Positions 45,905 through 57,457 of a stretch of DNA of 64,000 bases are shown piece after piece. Each line of letters opens with the position of its first letter. Within the stretch, counting starts at the first letter, position 1. The position numbers and the translations under genes are program-made. Under the pieces are notes generated by a model that saw nothing but the letters and a program-made list of their open reading frames with translations, did not search any database and was not told the DNA's origin. Source of the DNA: Amanita rubescens (taxonomy: Eukaryota; Basidiomycota; Agaricomycetes; Agaricales; Amanitaceae); contig WION01000046.1 in NCBI GenBank assembly GCA_015039365.1, positions 186,001-250,000 on the forward strand. The letters run 5' to 3'.

Positions 45905-48597
45905 TTAAAAGAAATCCAATGCGATGCTAAGCGATTTGTGAATCATCAGCTCTGAGAAAGAAGCCGGGCGTACCTTTCCAACGGCTTGTCTTGATATACC
46001 AGCACGCCTCGCACCTCGACGTTATCTAACTCAAGGCCTAGTTCGAATTCTGAGGCAAACATGTTAGGGGTTTCGCTTGAGAAGGTACACGGGACGTTAC
46101 CTGTATAGAATCCACCATACTTATGTTTTTTTGCATTTTTTATAAAAGTAGGTAAATTGGTGAGGATCGACCGTCCATTTGCAGACTTCCGTCGTCTGGC
46201 CCTGGTCAGTATATCTCATAACTGTGTCTGATTCATTTGCGTAAATTGTCGTGACAAATATGGAATCTGTGGGCGCGTCGTAAGCAGCCTCTCGGAACAA
46301 AATACTGACAAGCCTACCTAGAGAGTTCTGAGAGTATTTGCTAGACGATGTCAAGATTAGATCCTAAGTATTTTGCTATTATGTAACTATTCACCAAAAT
46401 TTCGCTGTTGATCGTTGTCTGGGAGGAGATTGAGACATAAACTCCCCTATGACATTTCTGTACGCACCCTTTTCTGAGAACGGCGCCCTTGACCTAGTAG
46501 ATATTGCAATCTAAGGAATCGTCAATAGAGTTCCATCGTGAATTCGTTTTGAACCTTGCCTATTCTGACAAATTGTTTTACCCGCGTCATTCTTCTCGAG
46601 GTATGCTGGTCGCTTCATCCGGTCTTCATCCTCAGCCGGAAGTTTGACCTTTGATCGATGTGATTAATCAAGTATGCTTGGTGAAATAAAGAAAAAAAAC
46701 ATACTTTTATCATATATGAGCGCGGTGCTATAACTGATGACACCAGCTTGCCTCTTCGACAAACCATATTGTGCTGCGCCTCGCAACGTCGCCGTGTCCT
46801 GAATCAGGTGGTCTTACGATGATCTTAATCTTCGAAGAGAATGTTTCCTTGATTCCGGCCTGTCAGCGTTCTTCCGGAAAAAACCTTACATTGTACAAAC
46901 CTCGACGCGCTGCTTCAGGTACTCGCTTCCAGCAAAGCCTCCAACAAGAAGTAGGGCGTGAATTGGCTCTTCTACCTTATTTAATTGCTTCCTCGATTAA
47001 GGTTAGGACCTATCGGTCAAAGGTCAGTGCAGTGAGTGACGAAAATAAGGAAAACAAACTTGATTAACGACCGGATCGAAGACGTTCTCCCGAAGCAGCG
47101 ACCCGCGTATGTGAAGTTGACCGCCTATCAAGCCAATCGCCCGATCATCCGGATCCATAGCATTGAAGCAATTGAAATGGAACGTAAGATCTGTATAGAT
47201 CAAGTCAGCTGTTCGATCGCGATTCCGTAAACTTACCATCATCGGCCCGGCCTCGGTAGTCCAACTTGTCACTCTCGCTGAATGAAAGCACTATGATTGT
47301 GTTCGATGAAACGCTGGTAACGATCGTATTCGGTGCTCACCGAAAGACGCCAAGGACGCTCGATCAAGATGTGCAGGGTGATCAGACAAAAGAAACTGTA
47401 ATGGAGCTGTGTTCAGTAATCGTCCTATAAAAAACGCACGAGAGCTCACTTTCACCAACTCCCGGAATCTAAGGTCCAGGAAAATGCTGCCGCAATTAGC
47501 ACCCGAGCGTGCACACATTTCAGCAATCTCAAGTTCCGTCATTAGACCGATCATCTATATTCGCATTTTACCACTTAATCCACAGCGTCAAAGACGCAAA
47601 TTACCTTGTAAATCTAAGTATCGCTTAATCACCAAACCAAACCGAAGGGGAGGATAAGATATACGTACCGCAAGATCACAAGTTCCACCACCCGCATCGA
47701 CGATCATAAAGTTCTGAGAGGGCGCAAGACGATGGACATCCGTTAGAAACGCACAATGAACAGCTGCCGCTTCAGGCTCAGTGATAATATGAAGACGATC
47801 CCTCCACGCAACGTCGCCCGCCTTGACGCTATGTACAAGTCCAGCGTTTATCGCAGCCTGTCGCATGATATCACACCCCTTGGCGTCCCACACAGCCGGG
47901 ACTGCCAACCAGATTTCAGCGGTATCTAGACAAGACGTGATGATCAGCCGAAAACAAAAAAGAGCAAAAAAAAAAATGTACCCAGGTCTGCGACGGCACC
48001 GACTTCTTTCGTAATCTGTCCTTTGGCGTATTGCCACAAGCAATACAAAAAGTCAGTGATCACGTCGATAGCTTCCTTTCCTGGCTATCGTGATACGATC
48101 AATTACCACCCAAGAAGAGTTAGTTGGGCTAGACGAACCGGTAAACGTGGTAACCGTGGATCAGCCGTTCTGTCGCGCAACGTTTTTGGTTCGAGGTATA
48201 GCTTGAACCATTCACAGCGCATTGTACCTTCCGGAAGCGGGTTCGTATTCTTAGCCTGCGAGTCCCCAAGACCGGATTCGACCGTCTTGGTCGTATAGAA
48301 GGCATGTAGGGATCTAGGGAGACGACTGTCAAAGGTTGTACGAGAAATCAAAGGATTGAACACACTTTTCGGAACGTTTCCATATGCCCCGGCCAATTCA
48401 ATATCTGCCGAACTTTTCCGCCAGTGGCACGTGTAGAACCATAAGCCTAAGAACGTGTAAGCTCTAACACCATCGTATTATCAAAAGACTTGAGACTTAC
48501 GACACCAGAAAACGTAGTACCTATAATAAATTAGTAAAACGCCCAAGCACGTAGCATTGGTGACTTGCCAAAATCAATAGAAACGGACATCTTCCCT
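45905..48597 (-). other. Gene 45905-50298: HSPA12-like Hsp70 module with five +1 shifts
   Basis: Against the two paralogues, one extra base is found near 46988 (before QLNKVEEPIHALLLVGGF), 46799 (before TATLRGAAQYGL), 46749 (before LVSSVIAPRSYMIKV), 46494 (before VKGAVLRKG) and 46180 (before LTNLPTF). Between the shifts the protein is well conserved. The upstream ATPase exons (48597 to about 47030) are clean, and the last 22-nt exon (45926..45905, IALDFF) is kept. Confidence 0.8.
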
Positions 48598-50298
48598 TCG
48601 TTTGGCCGTGCCGGCGCCAAACGAAACGGGAGAGGAAATGTTTCCGGAATATCGGCCGTATTACCATTATGGTAATTAGACCCTGACGCACGTGACTGTC
48701 GGGTATTCACAGAAGCCGATCTCTGTTGCTGCCCCGGACCTGGCGAAGCCCCGCTAGAAGATCCCCCGCTATTGGAATGTCTATTCGTCGAATCAGATTT
48801 ATGCGATCTTCCCGAAAGTTTATGTCCAAGATGACTACTTCCGGACGTGGCCGAACCTGGACTTTGAGGAAATGTGGCGGTGGGTGACATTCCCTGGGGA
48901 ATTCTCCAGGATTTCATGATTTTGACGACGTCTCGGATGCCTGGGCGCTTCCATTTCTCGTGTGCCCAGCATTGGTGGATAAGTCGCCAGGCGTCGTCGC
49001 TTAGGGGTGGGTCATCTAGTCGAGGTGGACGTTCGTTTTTGGAGACAGCCCGTACGATGTGCATGGCTGCTGCTCTCTCGAAAGGAATGGTATCGTAATG
49101 GATCTGTGCAATCCAGGGTTCGGTAGGGCACCGGGATGTTTGTTATCGCTCACCTCGTAATAAAGGCAGCCAAAAGCGTACATATCTGACTCTTGTGACC
49201 TGGCTGTTGATTCTTCTGAATCGGAAAATTCGCTTTCGTTGTATCCGAATAGCTCTGGAGCAGCAAAGCTGTGACGCAGTGCTCCCGTTCCCGTTGCTGT
49301 AGCTTCAGAATGTCGTGTTAATCCGAAATCGGTGATTTGGACTTGAAGCTCGGCGTCTAGGAGAATGTTGTCCTGAGAGAAGTTAGTCAGCATATCGACA
49401 ATATCAAGATTTGAGAAGGTACCCCGCAAAGGTCACCGTGGATAACACCTTCGGAGTGGATGTAGTGGATTCCTCGTGCGACTTCTACTAGCTTTCGTAA
49501 AGAGAAGAGTCAACAACCGAAACCAGTGTTAGGATGAGAAACGTACACGTTTTTCAATATCCAACAATGATGGTGCTTGTTTCTTCCGCCATTGTGATAG
49601 TGTGCCGTTCGTCATATACGGCGAGACGAGGAAGATGTGACCCGCTGCTTCATTTTCGTAAATCCCCAAAAAGGGTAACACGAATTTGTGATGAAGAGAT
49701 CGCCACATCAACGCTTCACGACAGAAATCCTGATTTGGATATACCGAAATGAGAAATGGAATGGAAAGAGATTGATGGGGTAACAGTACGACATTTTTGC
49801 GAGTTTTGTATAGCACTTTTAGAGCAACAGCTTTTCCTTCGTGTTCGCCTTTGAACACGAGCCCGAATCCACCCCCACCAATGAGATCGCGATCGCCCGG
49901 CATGGTGAGACCTCCCGTTAGGAACAGGGATCTTGGCAAAACGGGAGACCTTGATATGATTTTAGACATTAATCGTCTTGCACGGCGGTTTGTGTCCACG
50001 CTTGTATCTGGGTTTGAAAGGTAGCGGTTGCGTAGTACGAAAAGCATTAATTCCAACATATTCTTGGCGTCTGAAGAGTTGTTGAGCTGTTCTGCGGCAT
50101 GGGCGTAGTCTTCGAGTGATAATAAGTTTCGTAAGAGGTCGATGGTTGATGAGTTTACGACGGAAGTGATGGGCGATCTGGACTGCGGATTGTCAGCTAG
50201 GAAGGTATGCGAGCATTCTAAAGATGACGCACCTGTCTTTCCCTCAACATAGAAAGCAGTGCTGGAAGGGGGTGGTTGACCGAATTGCGGTGCGCCAT
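45905..50298 (-). pseudogene. Kinase-Hsp70 fusion gene, intact kinase but frameshifted Hsp70 3' part
   Basis: Leader from 50298 (MAHRNSVNHPLPALLSMLRERQ), helical region 'RSPITSVVNSSTIDLLRNLL', glycine loop [19 protein letters not shown], '[18 protein letters not shown]', HGDLCG, 'NILLDAELQVQITDFGLTR', 'FAAPELFG', C-lobe 'LSDDAWRLIHQCW', then a long Ser/Gly/Pro-rich linker (about 48600-48900). The Hsp70 starts 'GKMSVSIDFG' and is readable through '[16 protein letters not shown]', 'DLRFRELVK' and 'VFDPVVNQ'. Downstream, five single-base insertions relative to the paralogues break the frame. The kinase half could still be made as a truncated product; its catalytic motifs are complete. Confidence 0.8.
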
Positions 50299-51744
50299 AG
50301 TGATAGATGTGCACGCCGTCTAATATGTTTTCCGTAAGAGCTTCACATCAACTAATATTCTTATCAAGTTACCCGCTCGAATGTGTTTGCTTGACGAGAG
50401 ACAGTGTGCGATAGATCCAAGACTAGGGGTGATCCAGTCGCGGCCTAGGGTTAACTGCTGTCGTAAGATGCGCGAGCAACGTGGTGGTGAGCTGTTGAGA
50501 GCGAGGGTTTCTCAGCGCTTAGAGAAGTGAACGCGTGACTGCTTGGTGATGACGAGGGTAAGTAAGCGCTAGTTTCCGCCTAAGTGATTGCCTCGCCGGC
50601 GCTGTGTCATTGCCGTGTTGCCGCAGGAGAAGCACCCTCGTGACAGTGTGACATTCAGGGTTCAACACGCCTTTCCAGCCTTGCATCAACCTTTGTATAT
50701 CCCATCGCCTTATTCCTTCGTCGGACAATTGGAACCCACCAAATGGTCACTTCATGTATCGTACCTGGTCCGTAGTTCAACGTCCTCTTAAAGCATGTCC
50801 ATCTCTATTGCAATGCTACTTGTATATAAGACCGATCGAATGTGCAATTGAAAACAAGGCTCTCCATGGATTGATGATCCTGTTCCTGATAAGACGATGA
50901 TGGACTGCCTTGTTGGGGGACATGAGTGGCAGCGAGAGCTGAGCGACGGTGTTACGGTGGCCCAGACTGCCGCAGCACGACGCCCTTCAACGGATCACAC
51001 TCTGCTTTAAGGGGGTGCGTTCAGATCGATCGTATTTTAACTTGAGTTGTTTGAGCCGTACCCTAGGCGGCGGGACTAGGCTGTGGGGTGACTCGCATCT
51101 GTATACAGTATCGTTCTTTTCAGCAGTTTGGATAGGTGAGGCATCCGTCATTGGAGATGGAGACGCAGACTGATATACGCTAGATCCTTCATCCAGTGAT
51201 GACTTTCAGAAACCAGATCGACAACAACTTACTACCATTCCACGGTTCCTCCATGCCCGATAAAGATTCGAATGAGAAGCGATTCCCAGTCTCTCGCGCG
51301 CCCCGCAATTGGTGGTATAAATCCAAGCACTTCATGATCCGCGGCACTAGGATGTAATGATGACACAGGTGACAATGCCAATTTGAAATCCGCTATAATG
51401 GACTGTTCAGCATCAAGCGCATCGCGCGTTGGTCCGAGTCCGAATCCTTCGACAGTTACTGAATGCTACGCTGATTACTACCTATGCTTATTGAGTTATC
51501 ATTCTGCTGCTAAAGATAAATGAAAGCATGTGCAACGGGATTTCGGGGGATTGACGTGAAAGTACATCATTGCAAAAGAAAAAGAGTACATATGTGGACC
51601 ATTTGCGAATGGGTAGCTGAACATCGCAATTTTACAAGTATTAAGCACTCTAATTTAATCATTTAAACTCTTAAATGAAATCAACAAATGCTAGTGATTA
51701 TAGGGTGTCTATATATCAGAAGGACAACCTAGGCTCTCTAAACC
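50299..51744. other. Intergenic gap with a duplicated block
   Basis: No coding gene recognised. Most of it (about 50460-51195) is one copy of a direct duplication whose other copy lies at about 56718-57290. The remainder, to 51744, is A+T-rich in part and shows nothing. Confidence 0.5.
50460..51195 (+). repeat. Direct segmental repeat, copy 1
   Basis: Shares long runs with 56718-57290, such as 'gcgcgagcaacgtggtg', 'acgcgtgactgcttggtgat', 'tccatctctattgcaa', 'cgaatgtgcaattgaaaac' and 'gactgatatacgctagatcc'. Copy 1 is longer; copy 2 carries several deletions. Both copies lie near the 5' end of a kinase gene, on the minus side here and the plus side at copy 2. Confidence 0.85.
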
Positions 51745-53620
51745 ACCGTGCTTTGTAAAGTTGGCGCTTACCCAAGTCAATCGCAACGGATATCTTGTTT
51801 TTGTTTTCTACAGGCCGAGTTCTTGTATTCCGGCTGGAAGTTGATGGTGCCCTGATGGTATCGGAACTATGGTAACCGGCGTCGGCCATAAGCCTCCTAG
51901 GTCCGGTATCAGATGCATGTGACCTATTGATTCTGGCCGAGCTGGGAACTTTAGAACAAAAATTTATATCATGATCAGCGAGATGAAGAATGTTAAGCAG
52001 TGGACAGTGGGAAAACAAACGAGGAAGATTGGGTGTGAAGTTTTCTTTTTTTGCGTTGAGACGTTTGAGTTGCAGCGGGTGCCGAACCGGCAGAATGGGT
52101 GTCGGGACCTAAATTTAGAGCGCTACGGGTAACGTATGTACTAATCCTCTCCGCAACATCTTTCATTCTCGGTCGTGAACCAGAATCGTGATCCCAGCAA
52201 AGCTGAACGAGATCCCATTCAGCATCTTCCATTCTTGGCTTGTCTAAACGTTGTGGTCGTTTCCAGTTTACAACGCGCCATATAACGGCATGATGGTTTA
52301 TTTTCGCAAATGGCGTGGCATTGAAATAAATCTATGTAAGTGTCAATATCTGCCAATGCATGAACAAATGGCAAGTTCGACGTACTTCGTAATAGAGACA
52401 GCCGAACGCGTAAACATCCGTTTCATGTGTTTTCTTGCTCTTTTGTTTGTCATCTTCACCAGAGGAATCACTTTCCTGCTGGTTACAAATACCGAATAGC
52501 TCCGGAGCAGCAAAACGTAAAGTTAGTGGCGTGGTCGATCTAGTGGCCGTCACGTCTGCACGTATCGTTAGTCCAAAGTCAGCGATTTGTGCGTGGAACG
52601 CCATATCAAGTAGTATATTCGCCTAAGGGATAAGATGCATAAGAGTACCATCAAGCTTTCATGTATATGGAATACTGACCCCCCGTAAATCGCCATGAAT
52701 AATTCCTTCAGAGTGGATATACCGAACGCCTTCAGCCACCTCCGAAATCTAACAGTATATTAACAGATTCTAAAATACGAAGCGTATGAACGCACCCTCA
52801 TTCGTATCTCATCCACACCTGGTTCAAGTTGCTTGTTTCCTCTCCATACATCCAATGTCCCGTTTTTCATGTACGGTGATACGAGGAACAGTTGTGACTC
52901 CACCTCAAATATTCCCAGTAGTGGAAGAATATGTGGGTGAGAGAGTGATCTCCACACCAACGCCTCTCGACAGAAATCCTTTTTAAAAGAGGAATTAAGG
53001 CTAGGACACGTATTAAATAAAGTTGAACAGGAACTGACATTTTGATGTGATTTCTTGTATATTACTTTCAGGGCAACTTGCTCCGTTTTATACTCACCTT
53101 TATAAACATATCCAAACCCGCCCACGCCAATGACGTTGCGCGGAGTCAACTCGGCTACAACGCCCGTGATGAAAAGAGACGTCGGTATGACTGGTGTCCG
53201 GGCTAATAGCTTGAACATAAACCGCCTGGCTTGTCGGCTTGATTCCGGAGTCTGCAGGTAATCGTTATCGAGCAACTTAAAAGAGTCAACTCAAGCTTAG
53301 ATTGACGCAGGGGAGCTTACATAGAGGACCAAATCAAGTAACCGTTCAACATCAGAGGCATTGCTGAGTTCTGTGACGACAGTACCGTATCTCGGTAGGG
53401 CCAACAATCTACGCGCAAGGTCAACCGTAATATCGTTTACTTTCAAGCCAATCGGGGCAATTGGCTAGCAGATATGAGTGAAAAGCTGCCGCATCTGAAA
53501 TTACATGCCTCTTCTCTGAGAAACACAAGCAACGACCGTAGAGTTGGGAGTGTACTGCTAGCGGTTGATATACGAGTTCAGAGTCGATCAACATGCTTAC
53601 GGGAGTGGGCTTAAATAGAA
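51745..53620 (-). CDS. TKL-type kinase followed by a truncated Hsp70 start
   Basis: A divergent member. A leader-like stretch 'LPTLRSLLVFLREE' lies near 53540; the start codon is not settled (candidate ATG near 53594 is out of frame). Then 'VNDITVDLARRLLALPRYG', an extra intron, 'NDYLQTPESSRQARRFMFKL', GVGGFGYVYKG, VALKVIYK, 'ILPLLGIFEVESQLFLV', 'IHSEGIIHGDLRG', '[18 protein letters not shown]', 'FAAPELFG', '[12 protein letters not shown]' and 'MEDAEWDLVQLCW...RPRMKDV'. Kinase motifs are complete. After a linker with an intron (about 52000) the sequence reads 'NKISVAIDLG' followed by a GTAAGC donor. That is the first strand of the Hsp70 fold, but no further Hsp70 exon follows, so the product either stops shortly after or the gene is truncated. 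Confidence 0.7.
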
Positions 53621-53769
53621 TAACTCTCCATCAGATCTAAGACATAGACCGAAGCAGACTTACTGGGGTTCATGTAGTGGTAACAGAGAATCGGATTGGG
53701 TCTCAACGGACAATGCTTCATTTGTTTGCACTGGGAAGTTGACGAGTGGCTCGACCGAAATCAAAGATC

Positions 53770-55293
53770 GTGCAGTTATATTTACTCGTCGCACGATTTG
53801 CTGCCGATGAACATTGTCAACCTGTCCAACCTGATATTTGTTCCGATATGCACCGTATATGATCCCCAAAAATTTGCGGTCCCTACTGTTAATCCCTGTA
53901 TCGGACCCAATGCCATGATAATGTCCATGGTACGAGATCTCCGCTGCTTGCTTTCTATCCAGCAGCAACTGATCAAATCCCACTCATGCCACTCATGGGT
54001 GGGTTACTCTGGTACGGTGGACGCTCCCCATGAGTGACCGCCCTCATGATTTGCGCATACTCTTCACCCCAGAAAGGAATAGCATCATAATAAATCTGCA
54101 TAGTTCGTGAATTGAAAACTAGCATACTCATATTACTCGCCTCGTAATAAAGACAGCCATAAGCATATATGTCCGACTCTTGCGTCATTGTTGTCACAAA
54201 TTCTGACTCTGATCCGTCACTGTTTACGAACAGCTCAGGTGCCGCAAAGTTCTCATGTAAGGCTCCATATCCGGTGACCACATGTTCCGAATGTCGAGTT
54301 AATCCGAAACCAGCGATTTTGACACGGAAATTCTGGTCCAGAAAAATGTTCGCCTGGAAGAGGGGTTCGTCAGGATACTAATGAATTGGGTTTATATGAT
54401 AAATAGTACCCCACAGAGATCACCATGAACTATGCCCTGTGAGTGAATGTAATGAAGGCCCTCGGCGACTTGAAGTAGCTTTCGTTCGGGATCGGTATCC
54501 GTGAATCACTAAATGGGGAAGGTAATGATACGTACACGTTGCTTTACTTCCACCACCGACGGTACACGTTTTTTGCGCCACCGAGCTAGGGTGTCATTGG
54601 TCATATATGGCACTACGAGGAAGAATTGCGACGCTGCTTCATTTTCGTAGATCCCCAAGAACGGTAGCACAAAATCGTTAGGAAGGGATCGCCACGTCAA
54701 CGCCTCTCGACAAAAGTCCCGAGTCTGAATTTTTGGAGCGAAGTCATAGGAAGAAAATCGAGACATAGACGAGCAAAAACTTACAACATTATTACGGGTT
54801 CTGTACAGCGGTTTCAGGACAACGAGTTTTCCATTGTGCTCGCCCTTGAATAAGTGTTCTACATCGTGATTGCACGAGATGGTAAGATCAGATAAGAACA
54901 AGGAGCTGGGCATGATAGGTGTTGATGACGTGATTTTGAACATCAGACGCCTTGCTCGGCGGTTGGCACTGTCCGCATCCATTCCCAGCTCCTGAAACAC
55001 ATGGTTACGAATGGCATAAAGCATGAATTCCAGCATAGTCTCGATATCCAGAGCATCGACCAGTTGCTTCGCGACCTTGTCGTGGTCTTCTTCTTTGGAT
55101 AACAGGTCGTGCAGGTCTTTGATAGTTTCAATGTCCGCGATAGATGATATGGGCGAAATTGACTACGTATAGTCGGTTTTTAAGCACGGGCACCTTTCAC
55201 GATATACGAGTGTCGTACCTGTCGTACCCGAAGCTTTGAAAGTAGCAACTTGAGGAGGTGATCGATGGAATTGCGATCCATTGAATGGAGCAT
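53770..55293 (-). pseudogene. Kinase-like unit lacking glycine loop and DFG Asp
   Basis: Leader from 55293 (MLHSMDRNSIDHLLKLLLSK), helical region 'SSIADIETIKDLHDLLSKEE...ANRRARRLMFKI'. The glycine loop is absent ('CNHDVEHLFKGEHNGKLV') but the beta-3 Lys is kept (VVLKPLY). Then '[18 protein letters not shown]', HGDLCG, 'NIFLDQNFRVKIAGFGLTR' (DFG reads GFG), 'FAAPELF', 'SDIYAYGCLYYE'. In the C-lobe a net one-base loss inside a local ATGAGTGGC duplication (about 53985-54000) causes a stop; the expected 'WDLISCCWIESKQRR' continues in another frame. With both ATP-site features missing it would be a pseudokinase even without the shift. It lies just upstream of, and may once have been joined to, the kinase at 51745-53620. 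Confidence 0.75.
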
Positions 55294-57457
55294 GATGGCA
55301 CTGAGCAGTCAAGAATGAGGCCCCTCGGAGGGTTCTCATAATCGTGTGACTACCGAGCTAACTGTGCGTTCGTGGCGATAGCAAATAACCCCGGTAGTTG
55401 CGCCACACAATGTACGAAGGGCGCCATCGCTGGGCAGAGTTCACGTAAGTCGTTGCGATCCCTTGCGACACGTCCGAGCGAGCGCTTACATAACGGCAAT
55501 TATTCTGTCCTTCGAATTCACCGTCAAAAGATCAAGTCTGCTACGGCGTGGCAAATGAGAGCTTCATCACTCAAAAGTCTGCGCCCGTGCTACACAGAGA
55601 AGAAGACAAGAAGAAAGAGGAAGGCGATAAAGAGGAAGAGGCCCTTACTCTACATACCCACGGTGCACGCGCCAGCGATTCAGTGATAAAGAATGCCCCT
55701 AGTCCCTCAGATGCGGGCGGTGTAGGCGCTGGTGGTTCTGGCAGTGGGGAGAGGGGCACCAGGGGCAAAAGCGGTAAGGCTGGGAAGAACCACGGACCAG
55801 CTCCGGCTCAGGGCCAAAATCGACAAAGAGACAAAGATGTGACGGTCGGGTAGGTGCGGGAACGGCAACAAGCGATGCACAAGTAGGCCGAGGGTAAACC
55901 GAGGGCGCAAGTACTCGGACAAGAGGAGGTCGGAAGGCACGCAACTGTTCTATATTTAGTTACATCCGAACGGTCGTTCCGACGCTCGCCGACAATCCCA
56001 ACAAAAGAGAAAGGCAAAGCAAAAACCCCGTCCGGCGCTCAAGGACAGAAAAAATCTGTCGAGGTAAGAGTATCGCTGTCGTCTCCAACTGAGGCGAGCA
56101 CGGAAGCTGGTACTGACATGGAGGGAGGAGACACCGTGGAGGCAACCGGTCAAATACTACTCTGTTTCAACCTGTAATCACCGAGCGTGTCATGTGTGCG
56201 CGTTGAGGTTACGTGCATTGTACGAACAGTTGGGTTGCGCATTTTGCAAAGTGTGTGTTCAACTTCATTTTTGTCGAGTGACTAACGCCCAATAGGAACC
56301 GCAACAAGCCGTCGTTTTTACTGCTACTTCAAAAAGGCTATGATTTAGAAAGCATATCTCATCGCGATGGCAGGCTTTCTTCCTATTTCGAGACGCAGGA
56401 AATGATAGAGGATACCGTGCTCATCTTGCTGGGATTCAACTGCTCGATCCCGATTGTGATTACATTGGGAATGGATGGGGAGACCTAAAGTTGCATACGA
56501 TTTAGCGATCAACAGGTCGTAGACAGTAAGCTATCGTTCAAGCACTTGATACTGCCCGTCTGATCAACTCCCAACTATAGCTTACAACACCTGCAAAGGC
56601 ACTAACGTCTCTTCTGCCACCCTTAATATCACAGCTGCGATACCGAGCACGTCGGCGAATGGAACTACGGCGAGTGTCGACTTTGGCTTAGGTTTCGCAT
56701 CAGTCACCGATGAAGGTTTCACGTAAGCTGCGCGAGCAACGTGGTGTGTTGAGAGCGAAGGTTTCTCAGCACTTGGAGAAGTTGACGCGTGACTGCTTGG
56801 TGATGAGGGTAAATAAGCGCTAGTTTCCGCGTGAGCGTTGATTGCCTCGCCAGCGCTGTGTTATCGCCGTATTGACACAGGAGGTCTTGCATCAACCTTT
56901 GTATATTCCATCACCTTATTCCATCGTCGGACAACTGGAACCCACTAAATGGTCACTTCATGTATCGTGCCTGGTCCGTAGTTCAACGTTCTCTTAAAGC
57001 ATGTCCATCTCTATTGCAACGCATAAGATCGATCGAATGTGCAATTGAAAACAAGGCTCTCCCGTACGGTGGGCAGCACGACGCCCTTCGTGATCGATCA
57101 CACTCTGCTTTAAGGGGATTCATCGCGTGCGTTTAGATCGATCGTATTTCAACTTGGGCTGTTTGAGCCGTACCCTAGGCGGCGGGACTAGGCTGTGGGC
57201 CGACCCGCATCTGCATACAGCAGTTTGGATAGGTGATGCATCCGTCGTTGGAAATGGAGATGCAGACTGATATACGCTAGATCCTTACTCCAGGAAAGTC
57301 ATCTTCCAGAAACTTGTTGAGCCATGTTCCAAAATAGGAAGGTGGTGGTATAGGGTCAAGATGTGCGTGCGCCGAAAAGCTGTGCACAAGTGCCTCGCGA
57401 ATACCTCGGGCTTTCTCCCTGGCATCCGTCACACTGTTTTACTAGTCAAACTCGACA
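55294..57457. other. Gap with unassigned open frames and a duplicated block
   Basis: Plus-strand frames at 55372-55853 are charged and low-complexity (KKKEEGDKEEE, GVGAGGSGSGERG) with no family signature. A plus-strand frame at about 56580-56717 reads TCKGTNVSSATLNITAAI and looks like a fragment of a secreted protein; it is cut where the duplicated block (56718-57290) begins. No complete gene is supported. Confidence 0.4.
56718..57290 (+). repeat. Direct segmental repeat, copy 2
   Basis: Shorter copy of the block at 50460-51195, same orientation, with internal deletions (for example between the 'tccatctctattgcaacgcat' and 'gatcgatcgaatgtgc' stretches). It ends shortly before the two-kinase gene starting at 57458. 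Confidence 0.85.

Noticed and set aside
55548..55950. Charged/Gly-rich open frames as a gene
   Set aside because: Open frames exist on both strands over the same DNA, composition is low-complexity, and no splice path or domain supports one of them.
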